From the NCBI GenBank assembly GCA_903944555.1, contig CAJASG010000473.1, positions 1 through 5,812 of the forward strand: 5,812 bases of DNA, read 5' to 3'. This document shows, piece after piece, positions 1 to 5,565 of the stretch. Below the pieces are notes generated by a model. That model worked only from the letters and a program-made list of their open reading frames with translations, made no database searches and was not told the origin of the DNA. Source of the DNA: an uncultured beta proteobacterium (GTDB taxonomy: Bacteria > Pseudomonadota > Gammaproteobacteria > Burkholderiales > Burkholderiaceae_C). The position numbers were made by a program, and so were the translations under genes. Each line of letters starts with the position of its first letter. The stretch's first letter is position 1.

Positions 1-516
1 CTGGCCCCGGCCGACAGCCAGCGCATCCAGCGCGCGCTGGAGGTGTACCGGGTCTCTGGCCTGCCCTTGTCACACTTCCATGCGCACAGAGATGCTATCA
101 AAAAAGAAGCTACTCACGCAGATTCCACGTGGGCTACAGCCCTTATTTCCTTGGAACCCGAAGATCGCAGCTGGCTGCACGCGCGCATTGCCCAGCGCTT
201 TGATGCCATGCTGGCCCAGGGCTTTCTGGAAGAAGTCAAAACCCTGCGCGCGCGGGGTGACCTGAACCCGGACCTGGCCTCCATGCGCTGTGTGGGCTAC
301 CGCCAGGCCTGGGAGGCAATGGATGGCCTGTGGCCCATGGTGGATCTGCGTGACCGCGGCATTTTTGCCACCCGCCAGCTGGCCAAGCGCCAGATCACCT
401 GGCTGCGCTCCATGCCGCACCGTCATGCCGTGGCCTGCGATCAGCCCGATGCCCTAGATCAGGTGCTGCAGCAGGTGCGCGAGGTGCTTCGCACCCATCC
501 GAACCGGCAGCCATGA
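1..516 (+). CDS. miaA: tRNA dimethylallyltransferase MiaA, C-terminal part (5' end outside window)
   Basis: MiaA transfers the dimethylallyl group from DMAPP to N6 of adenosine 37 in tRNAs that read UNN codons; it is cytoplasmic. The frame is open from base 1, so the gene starts upstream and only about 171 residues are present; the N-terminal P-loop is not seen. Family blocks visible in order are a [20 protein letters not shown] segment (the tRNA-contacting insertion region follows it), [10 protein letters not shown], the conserved [11 protein letters not shown] motif, and [19 protein letters not shown] near the C-terminus. The methionine at 43 lies inside the conserved block and is not the start. 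The stretch between the SGLPLS and ISLEP motifs is about eight residues longer than in the E. coli protein as I remember it, and is encoded by repeat-like DNA (see 91-150). The stop TGA (514-516) overlaps the start of the ABC ATPase as ATGA, which suggests translational coupling. Identification is strong. Confidence 0.95.
   Translation: MAPADSQRIQRALEVYRVSGLPLSHFHAHRDAIKKEATHADSTWATALISLEPEDRSWLHARIAQRFDAMLAQGFLEEVKTLRARGDLNPDLASMRCVGYRQAWEAMDGLWPMVDLRDRGIFATRQLAKRQITWLRSMPHRHAVACDQPDALDQVLQQVREVLRTHPNRQP
91..150. repeat. Candidate small dispersed repeat, read in frame inside miaA
   Basis: This 60-base stretch runs from GATGCTATCAAAAAAGAAGC to the CCTTATTTCC end. It has 28 G/C of 60 bases, clearly poorer than the miaA sequence around it. 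Its pattern (GCTATC, an A-run, GAAGCTAC, TTCCACGTGGGCTAC, then GCCC plus a T-rich end) resembles, from memory, short repeats scattered between genes in Comamonadaceae genomes that carry blocks such as GCTATC/GATAGC, AGCTNCT, TTCCAC and GGGCTA. It contains the palindrome CCACGTGG and the small hairpin GGGC-TACA-GCCC. It codes for 20 residues rich in K, H, T and A between two conserved MiaA blocks without breaking the frame. The base composition and position are seen directly; membership of a repeat family is recollection and needs a genome search. No second copy is recognisable in this window. Confidence 0.5.
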
Positions 517-1163
517 TCCTGCGCATCGACCAGCTCACCAAGCGCTATGACAACACCCCGGTGTTTGCCAACGTATCGCTTGAAGTGGCACCGGGCGAGT
601 TTGTTGCCATCGTCGGGGAATCGGGCGTTGGCAAGTCCACCCTGCTCAACTGCATGGCCGGTCTGGACCACTGGGACAGTGGAACCGTGCAACTGCACGG
701 CGCAGACCTGGGCACCATGCACGATGACGCCCGCGCCGCCCTGCGCCGCGAGAAAGTGGGCTTTGTGTTCCAGGCCTTTCATGTGCTGCCGCACCTGGAC
801 GTGGCCCAAAACGTAGGATTGCCGCTGCTGCTTCTGAATGCACCCGATGACGCACGGGTAGAAGCCATGCTGGAAGCCGTCGGCTTGGGTGGCTTGGGCA
901 GCCGCCTGCCTCAGCAACTTAGTGGCGGGCAACTGCAACGGGTCGCCATTGCGCGGGCGCTGGTGCACCGGCCCGCCCTGCTGCTGGCGGATGAACCCAC
1001 CGGCAATCTGGACCCCAGCACCGCAGCGCTGGTGATGGAGGCCTTGGTGGCACAGGTCCGACTGCACGGCACATCGCTGGTGCTGGTGACACATTCAGTG
1101 GCCGCCACCGAACGGGCGGACCGGGTTCTGCGCTTGCGCGCCGACGGGATCGGCGAGCGTTAA
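513..1163 (+). CDS. ABC transporter ATP-binding protein, LolD/MacB-like family
   Basis: A 216-residue soluble ATPase subunit that would power a membrane permease from the cytoplasmic face. All nucleotide-binding motifs are intact: Walker [10 protein letters not shown] (35-43), Q-loop glutamine in FVFQAF (Q87), signature LSGGQ (136-140), Walker B LLLADE with catalytic E161, D-loop NLD (165-167) and the switch histidine in VTHS (H194). The Q-loop context and the DEPTGNLD sequence are typical of the LolD/MacB/FtsE group (lipoprotein release, macrolide or peptide export, FtsX-type permeases). The ATG overlaps the miaA stop by ATGA and no good Shine-Dalgarno precedes it, so it is probably translated by coupling. 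No FtsX/MacB-type permease gene lies next to it: downstream is convergent dusA, and the two reading frames share TTAA at their ends. Substrate cannot be assigned; I avoid the name lolD because the lolC/E partner is absent. Confidence 0.9.
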   Translation: MILRIDQLTKRYDNTPVFANVSLEVAPGEFVAIVGESGVGKSTLLNCMAGLDHWDSGTVQLHGADLGTMHDDARAALRREKVGFVFQAFHVLPHLDVAQNVGLPLLLLNAPDDARVEAMLEAVGLGGLGSRLPQQLSGGQLQRVAIARALVHRPALLLADEPTGNLDPSTAALVMEALVAQVRLHGTSLVLVTHSVAATERADRVLRLRADGIGER

Positions 1164-2185
1164 GCCTGGGGGGCACGCGTGAGGTTCAACACCTCGCGCG
1201 CGGGCAGCATCTTCAGGCGGTGGTCGCTCCAAATCTGCCGCCACCGGCGTGATCCGGCTAGCCCATGGCGCAGACCCAGCATATGGCGGGCGATGGGGTA
1301 CCACGGGGTTCCGTTGGCTGCCGCCTCACGCTCCATGTACTCCACCATCTGCTCTTCCACCGATTCACGGCTGGCGTCGGACGGCGCCGCGCCATAAAAC
1401 GCCGCGTCCCACTCGCTCAGCCACCACGGGTTGTGGTACGCCTCACGGCCCAGCATGGCACCATCCACCACCTGCAGCTGCTCCTGCACTTGTGCCGTAG
1501 TGGTGAGGCCGCCATTGACCGCGATGGTCAGATGCGGAAAGTCGCGTTTGAGCTGGTGCGCCACGGCATAACGCAGCGGCGGCACTTCACGGTTTTCTTT
1601 CGGGCTCAAGCCCTTGAGCCAGGCGTTGCGGGCGTGCACGATGAAGGTGCTGCAACCTGCTTCGGATACTGTGCCGACAAAATCGCGCACAAAGTCATAG
1701 CTCTCGTTCTTGTCAATGCCAATGCGGTGTTTCACCGTGACCGGCACGTCCACCACGTTCACCATGGCTTTGACACAATCGGCCACCAGCACCGGCTCGT
1801 TCATCAGGCAGGCGCCAAAAGCGCCCCGCTGCACCCGCTCACTGGGGCAACCGCAGTTGAGGTTAATTTCATCGTAACCCCACTGCGCACCCAGCCGGGC
1901 GCTGTGGGCCAAGTCGGCAGGTTCGCTCCCGCCCAATTGCAGGGCCAGGGGATGCTCTTCAGCATTGAACTGCAAATGGCGCGGCACATCGCCATGCAAC
2001 AAGGCGCCGGTGGTCACCATCTCGGTGTATAGCAGCGTGTGTTTGGTTAACAGGCGGTGGAGGTAGCGACAGTGCTTGTCCGTCCAGTCCATCATCGGCG
2101 CGACGGAGAGGCGCCAGCGGTCTGCGGGCACAGCCAAGCGGTCAGAAGCAACGGGGGAATCGGAAGAAGGCAAAACGAGAGACAT
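1160..2185 (-). CDS. dusA: tRNA-dihydrouridine(20/20a) synthase DusA
   Basis: DusA is an FMN enzyme that uses NADPH to reduce uridines 20 and 20a in the tRNA D-loop. The product is 341 residues from this start, normal for the family. Visible blocks (numbered from the upstream methionine at 2209; subtract 8 for this start) are the FMN-barrel opening SVAPMMDWTD (35-44), YTEMVTTGAL, LQLGGSEP, the NLNCGCPS motif with catalytic C121, VKHRIGID with FMN-contacting K160, the DusA-type run HARNAWLKGLSPKENRE (192-208), VNGGL (231-235) and the phosphate-binding MLGREAY (252-258). Start choice is uncertain: ATG at 2209 adds MRAGIIQP, which is not family-like, and neither ATG has a clear ribosome site. 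I prefer 2185. It is the last gene of the tight hemN/safE-like/dusA series, 37 bases after its neighbour (13 if 2209 is used), so may share their FNR-linked promoter. Confidence 0.95.
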   Translation of the reverse strand: MSLVLPSSDSPVASDRLAVPADRWRLSVAPMMDWTDKHCRYLHRLLTKHTLLYTEMVTTGALLHGDVPRHLQFNAEEHPLALQLGGSEPADLAHSARLGAQWGYDEINLNCGCPSERVQRGAFGACLMNEPVLVADCVKAMVNVVDVPVTVKHRIGIDKNESYDFVRDFVGTVSEAGCSTFIVHARNAWLKGLSPKENREVPPLRYAVAHQLKRDFPHLTIAVNGGLTTTAQVQEQLQVVDGAMLGREAYHNPWWLSEWDAAFYGAAPSDASRESVEEQMVEYMEREAAANGTPWYPIARHMLGLRHGLAGSRRWRQIWSDHRLKMLPAREVLNLTRAPQA

Positions 2186-2186
2186 A

Positions 2187-2204
2187 GGCTGGATTATCCC
2201 AGCC
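2187..2204. other. Hairpin just upstream of the preferred dusA start
   Basis: GGCTGG (2187-2192) pairs with CCAGCC (2199-2204) across a six-base loop. In the dusA-sense RNA it would sit one base before the ATG at 2185, with GAG directly on its 5' side. If 2209 is the true start the hairpin lies inside the coding sequence. It has no T-run, so it is not an intrinsic terminator of the upstream gene. The pairing is seen directly; any role in dusA translation is inference. Confidence 0.4.
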
Positions 2205-2222
2205 CTCATTCAACCGCTATTT

Positions 2223-2912
2223 TCAGGGGGTGGCACACCAAGGGGCCGCGTTATTAGCCAACGCCATCCACAGTGCCCAACCGGAGCTGCCCGCCAGCGC
2301 AGCGCCAGCGAGACGAACACCCCAGTCCCCCCGGCCTTGGCTCACACCCTGGCCTCGCAGGCGCAACCACAGCCAAGGGCCTGCCACCATGGTGACACTG
2401 GTTCCCACCGCAAACAGCGCCATCACCATGGCGCCGCTTGCTGCACTGCCCGCCAAGGCAGCCACCAGCAGGGCCGAATAGAGGAGTCCACATGGCAACA
2501 AAGCCCACATGGTACCCAGCACCAGTGGCGCACCACCGCCCCAGCCGCCGGCAAAAGCACGGGCACGCTGCCACACCGTGCGGGCGGTATTCTCCAGCCA
2601 AACCGGCTGTCGGGCCTGCCACAGCAGGACCAAGCCCAAAACGAAGGCCGCCACATGGAACAAGGACCACACCGGACGCAGAGCCGCAGACTGGACGGTC
2701 AGCCAGCCCAGTCCCTGCAATGACGCGGCCGCCAATCCCCCGAGCACGGAGTAACCCACGACCCGCCCCAACTGGAACAGCCACAAAGCAGAATTTTTAT
2801 TCGGACCCGCAGCCTGCCCAATACCGGCGCAGGCAGCACCACACATGGCGACGCAGTGAGGCCCGCCAACCAGGCCCATGAGAAGCGCAGTCAGCGCCAA
2901 AGAAGTTTGCAT
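2223..2912 (-). CDS. TauE/SafE-like membrane protein (DsbD_2-type family, COG2836-like)
   Basis: A 229-residue integral membrane protein with about six hydrophobic segments (roughly residues 5-28, 42-64, 80-98, 128-153, 158-184 and 200-219). The first segment carries GGPHCVAMCGAAC (H19, C20, M23, C24, C28) and the fourth carries LLPCGLLY (P140, C141, G142). This pair of cysteine motifs is the mark of the family annotated as sulfite exporter TauE/SafE-like or cytochrome c biogenesis transmembrane (DsbD_2), often found beside cbb3 oxidase, fnr and hemN genes. A role in copper or other metal handling, or in thiol transfer for oxidase assembly, is suggested by that context and by the His/Cys/Met ligands, but is not proven; sulfite export is not supported by anything here. 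The ATG at 2912 is 9 bases after the hemN stop, with only a weak GAAAG ribosome site, consistent with coupled translation in the hemN operon. Confidence 0.87.
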   Translation of the reverse strand: MQTSLALTALLMGLVGGPHCVAMCGAACAGIGQAAGPNKNSALWLFQLGRVVGYSVLGGLAAASLQGLGWLTVQSAALRPVWSLFHVAAFVLGLVLLWQARQPVWLENTARTVWQRARAFAGGWGGGAPLVLGTMWALLPCGLLYSALLVAALAGSAASGAMVMALFAVGTSVTMVAGPWLWLRLRGQGVSQGRGDWGVRLAGAALAGSSGWALWMALANNAAPWCATP

Positions 2913-2921
2913 CTTTCGATG

Positions 2922-4316
2922 CTAAATGATCTTGGAGAACTGTGCCCGCGTGCGGTCGGTTTGCAAATGGCGATCGAACACCATGGCCACCGCGCGGACA
3001 AAGAACCAGCCCTGCGGAGTCACCTGAATGCCGCCATCGTCCACCACCACCAAGCCCTGTTCAGCCAAGGACTGCAATGCCACCATCTCCTTCGCAAAGT
3101 AGCTGGAGAAATCTACCAAATGCGAAAGCTCGATCGATTCGAACTGCAACTGCCCCTGACACATCAAGGCCATGATGACGGAGCGACGCACTAGGTCATC
3201 GCGCGACAAAGCCAAGCCCCGCACCACCGGGAAACCACCTTGATCCAGGAGATCGTAGTACTCCTCCAGTGTCTTGGCATTTTGGCTGTAGGTTGCGCCA
3301 ATGCGACCAATGGATGAAACACCCAAAGCAATCAAGTCACAGTCTGGCTGCGTACTGTAGCCCTGAAAGTTGCGGTGCAACCGACCTTGCCGCTTGGCTA
3401 TAGCCAGCGAGTCGCCAGGCAATGCAAAGTGGTCCATCCCCACATAGACATACCCCGCAGCCAACAAGGCGGCCAGTGACCGTGACAGCATCGAAATTTT
3501 GGCCGCCCCGCTGGGAATCTCCAAGGTATTGATCCGACGCTGGGGCTTGAACCGCTCAGGCAAGTGGGCATACGCATACAAAGCAATGCGGTCGGGTCGC
3601 AGCTGAACGATCTGGGCCAAGGTGCGATCAAAGGACTCCGGGCTTTGTTTCGGCAGGCCATAGATCAAATCAACATTGATGGAGTCAAAGCCCCGCGTCC
3701 GCGCGGCCTCTACCAAGGCAAACACCTGCTCGGCTGGCTGCACCCGGTGCACCGCTTTTTGTACTGCAGGATCAAAGTCCTGCACCCCAAAGCTCAGCCG
3801 GTTAAAGCCCAGCTCAGCTAAGGTGTCCAGTCTGGATGGATCGACTGTTCGGGGATCAATCTCGATGGAGTATTCGCCCCCAGGGGCAAACACAAAATTG
3901 CGCCGCAACATGCCCATAAGTTCTCGCAATTCATCGTCACAAAGAAACGTCGGACTGCCCCCACCAAGGTGCACTTGGCTCACAACCTGGCCCTGGCCAA
4001 TCACCGCAGTATGCAAATCCACTTCCCGAACCAGGTAACGCAAGTACTCAGCGCCGCGCTCGTGGTGCTTGGTAATGATTTTGTTGCAGGCACAGTAGTA
4101 GCAAAGCGACTCGCAAAAGGGTATGTGGACATACAGTGAAAGCGGCAGCGCCATCGCGGAGGCGCCGTTACGGCGCTGCATCAGCGCTTGCGCGTAATCG
4201 TCCGCCGTGAATGCCTCGACAAACCGGTCGGCGGTAGGATAAGACGTGTAACGTGGGCCTGATACATCAAATCGGCGCAACAACTCATCGGACACAGGTT
4301 CACTGACCACGCTCAT
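2922..4316 (-). CDS. hemN: Oxygen-independent coproporphyrinogen III dehydrogenase HemN
   Basis: HemN is a radical-SAM enzyme that decarboxylates two propionates of coproporphyrinogen III to give protoporphyrinogen IX without oxygen, so haem can be made anaerobically. The 464-residue product matches the usual length of about 455-465. Visible features are the N-terminal GPRYTSYPTADRF block (20-32), the cluster motif HIPFCESLCYYCAC with C68, C72, C75 (CxxxCxxC) and the HemN-typical fourth cysteine C77, the SAM-contacting GGGSPTF (118-124; T is more usual than S), and IDPRTVD, GVQDFDP and DLIYGLP blocks further on. The C-terminal HemN domain is complete. The reading frame stays open far upstream to 4919, but that extension is antisense to fnr; the ATG at 4316 is chosen because it has a good ribosome site (GGAGAG) and gives the family N-terminus. 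It is divergent from fnr, with an FNR box 52 bases upstream. Confidence 0.97.
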   Translation of the reverse strand: MSVVSEPVSDELLRRFDVSGPRYTSYPTADRFVEAFTADDYAQALMQRRNGASAMALPLSLYVHIPFCESLCYYCACNKIITKHHERGAEYLRYLVREVDLHTAVIGQGQVVSQVHLGGGSPTFLCDDELRELMGMLRRNFVFAPGGEYSIEIDPRTVDPSRLDTLAELGFNRLSFGVQDFDPAVQKAVHRVQPAEQVFALVEAARTRGFDSINVDLIYGLPKQSPESFDRTLAQIVQLRPDRIALYAYAHLPERFKPQRRINTLEIPSGAAKISMLSRSLAALLAAGYVYVGMDHFALPGDSLAIAKRQGRLHRNFQGYSTQPDCDLIALGVSSIGRIGATYSQNAKTLEEYYDLLDQGGFPVVRGLALSRDDLVRRSVIMALMCQGQLQFESIELSHLVDFSSYFAKEMVALQSLAEQGLVVVDDGGIQVTPQGWFFVRAVAMVFDRHLQTDRTRAQFSKII

Positions 4317-4319
4317 AGA

Positions 4320-4325
4320 CTCTCC
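4320..4325 (-). promoter_or_regulatory. Shine-Dalgarno site of hemN (decides the start)
   Basis: On the minus strand the bases read GGAGAG, three bases before the ATG at 4316 (five from the end of GGAG). This is the best ribosome site in the area and supports 4316 over the long in-frame extension running antisense to fnr. Confidence 0.75.
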
Positions 4326-4368
4326 AAAACAAGCGGTGTCACTTTGCCGTAAGTTATCGCTCAGACAG

Positions 4369-4382
4369 TTGATTTGCATCAA
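4369..4382. promoter_or_regulatory. Perfect FNR box in the hemN-fnr divergent region
   Basis: The bases TTGATTTGCATCAA match the FNR consensus TTGAT-N4-ATCAA at all ten defined positions. The site is almost exactly central in the 117-base gap: 52 bases from the hemN start and 51 from the fnr start. If FNR works at the class II position (-41.5) for hemN, transcription would begin near 4334, giving an 18-base leader; the matching -10 (CAAAGT on the minus strand, 4346-4341) is poor, as can occur at activator-dependent promoters. The same geometry toward fnr would put a start near 4417 with TGGCAT (4405-4410) as -10. The match is direct observation; the start sites are inference. Confidence 0.88.
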
Positions 4383-4410
4383 GAACTGAACAGGTAGGCA
4401 CGGCTGGCAT

Positions 4411-4424
4411 TTGACCGGTATCAT
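4411..4424. promoter_or_regulatory. Second, degenerate FNR-like site before fnr
   Basis: TTGACCGGTATCAT matches the FNR consensus at eight of ten defined positions (the fifth and last differ). Its centre is 42 bp, four helical turns, from the centre of the perfect box, and it ends nine bases before the fnr ATG. It also contains TATCAT (4419-4424), a five-of-six match to a -10 element, but with no good -35 at 17 bases. Binding here would overlap a start site near 4417 or the TATCAT element, the position expected for autorepression of fnr. The function is inferred. Confidence 0.42.
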
Positions 4425-4433
4425 TAGAGCCCT

Positions 4434-5237
4434 ATGTTCGATCCCGAAACGAAACCTCCCGCTGGCGCCGAAGCACTCGCCTCCATCGCTATAAAGACAA
4501 CTGGCGCCGGGAGTGCCGTAAGCTCCCAATCCATCAAAGTGGCCTGTTCGAACTGCAATTTGCGTGAACTGTGCATGCCACTTGGCTTGACGACCACCGA
4601 GTTGGAACGCATTGACGATATCGTCGCAAGCCGGCGCAAGATCAAACGCGGCGACACCTTGTTTCGCAACGGTGAAAAATTTACAAGTCTCTTCGCAATT
4701 CGAACCGGCTTCTTCAAAACCTGTGTTGCGTCCGAAGATGGACGCGATCAGGTTACCGGTTTCCAGATGGCTGGGGAGGTTATTGGTCTGGACGGCATCG
4801 TCAACGACCACCACACTTGTGACGCCGTAGCTTTGGAGGACGCCGAGGTGTGCGTCATGCCATTTGACCGAATCGAAGAACTGTCCAGGGAAGTCAACGC
4901 CCTGCAGCGCCATGTTCACAAAATCATGAGCCGTGAAATCGTTCGTGAAAACGGTGTGATGCTGCTCCTGGGCAGCATGCGGGCCGAAGAGCGTGTGGCG
5001 GCGTTCTTACTTAATCTGGTGCAAAGACTGCACGCACGGGGTTTCTCCCAATCCGAACTGGTCCTGCGCATGACGCGCGAAGAAATTGGCAGCTACCTCG
5101 GGTTGAAACTGGAGACCGTGAGCCGCACCTTCTCAAAGTTTGCCGAGGACGGCATTGTCGAAGTACGCCAGCGCCATGTTCGCATCATGAACACCGATGC
5201 CCTCAAAGACATCGTGAACCCCAAAGCCTGCAGCTAA
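4434..5237 (+). CDS. fnr: FNR-type oxygen-sensing transcriptional regulator
   Basis: FNR is a CRP-family cytoplasmic regulator that binds DNA as a dimer when it holds an oxygen-labile [4Fe-4S] cluster. The 267-residue product has the N-terminal ligands C38-x2-C41-x5-C47 and the fourth, C140 (in EVCVMPF, aligned with E. coli C122), with two extra cysteines, C97 and C129. The cyclic-nucleotide-fold domain spans about 50-160 and the dimer helix about 158-190. E172 aligns with E. coli D154, keeping the negative charge that keeps the cluster-free form monomeric. The helix-turn-helix (213-237) contains E227, S230 and R231 in ETVSR, the FNR residues that read the TTGAT half-site, fitting the box upstream. 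The ATG is fixed by an in-frame TAG at 4425-4427; the ribosome site is weak (AGAG). The N-terminal arm is about 18 residues longer than in E. coli. It lies between haem and cbb3-assembly genes, both typical FNR targets. Confidence 0.96.
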   Translation: MFDPETKPPAGAEALASIAIKTTGAGSAVSSQSIKVACSNCNLRELCMPLGLTTTELERIDDIVASRRKIKRGDTLFRNGEKFTSLFAIRTGFFKTCVASEDGRDQVTGFQMAGEVIGLDGIVNDHHTCDAVALEDAEVCVMPFDRIEELSREVNALQRHVHKIMSREIVRENGVMLLLGSMRAEERVAAFLLNLVQRLHARGFSQSELVLRMTREEIGSYLGLKLETVSRTFSKFAEDGIVEVRQRHVRIMNTDALKDIVNPKACS

Positions 5238-5241
5238 GCGC

Positions 5242-5532
5242 TTAACACGCGTCCTGTTTGGGACATCCGTCAGGACGGTCCGTGGCAGGCAGGGGGCAAC
5301 GATTCACCTCAAACGGAGACATTGCCAACAAGGTGGTCAACGTACTGGACACCATGGTGATGCACCAAAACACAAAAAAAGCCACGGTATAGACGGCTTG
5401 GCGCGACCAATCCAGGGGTTGGCCGAACCAATGCAGGTCCTGCGGATCAACCATGGCAAACACCAACACTTCCAGCATTCCGGCTACTAAAAAAGCGGGC
5501 CAGGCAATCCACATCAGTCGTTGTTGCAACAT
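5242..5532 (-). CDS. Small two-helix membrane protein with Cys-rich tail, beside fixH
   Basis: I do not recognise a named family. The 96-residue product begins MLQQRLMWIAWPAF and has two hydrophobic segments, about residues 8-28 and 46-70, joined by a loop of about 17 residues with several W, D and Q residues. After the second helix comes MSPFEVNRCPLP and a tail with three cysteines, C79, C90 and C96 (the last residue), each of the first two followed by proline; C57 lies inside the second helix. The ATG at 5532 has a good ribosome site, GGAG seven bases upstream, and follows the fixH stop by 33 bases on the same strand, so it is probably the last gene of a cco/fix operon. The tail could bind metal or form disulfides if exposed to the periplasm, but that is speculation. 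It is not CcoS, which is shorter with one helix, nor CcoQ by sequence. The stop is four bases from the fnr stop, tail to tail. Confidence 0.85.
   Translation of the reverse strand: MLQQRLMWIAWPAFLVAGMLEVLVFAMVDPQDLHWFGQPLDWSRQAVYTVAFFVFWCITMVSSTLTTLLAMSPFEVNRCPLPATDRPDGCPKQDAC
5250..5277. repeat. Inverted repeat at the 3' end of the small membrane protein gene
   Basis: CGTCCTG (5250-5256) and CAGGACG (5271-5277) are perfect seven-base arms around a 14-base loop. The repeat lies inside the last codons of the minus-strand gene and just beyond the fnr stop. There is no T-run on either strand, so it is not a standard intrinsic terminator, but it is the only notable stem in the convergent junction and might slow or protect transcripts from either side. 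The function is unknown. Confidence 0.3.
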
Positions 5533-5565
5533 AGTTGTGCTCCGTTGTGATGGTCAGGAAAACTA

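Noticed and set aside
459..1094. 211-codon open frame on the - strand
   Set aside because: It is antisense to miaA and the ABC ATPase and has no recognisable domain; the sense frame holds all Walker and signature motifs.
1265..2032. 255-codon open frame on the + strand
   Set aside because: It is antisense to dusA, whose codons carry the conserved motifs; the translation is rich in H, Q and R, typical of a shadow frame in GC-rich DNA.
2076..2723. 215-codon open frame on the + strand
   Set aside because: It crosses dusA and the membrane protein gene in antisense, with low-complexity Q/H/R/T-rich sequence and no family signal.
3678..3690. FNR-like sequence in hemN (TTGA-N5-TCAA)
   Set aside because: The spacing is one base short of TTGAT-N4-ATCAA and it lies deep inside the coding sequence.
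4317..4919. N-terminal extension of the hemN reading frame by about 200 codons
   Set aside because: It runs antisense through fnr, has no radical-SAM family similarity, and the ATG at 4316 has a good ribosome site and the normal family N-terminus.
5250..5277. Intrinsic terminator for fnr
   Set aside because: The stem is only seven pairs with a 14-base loop and no T-run follows on either strand; kept only as an inverted repeat.
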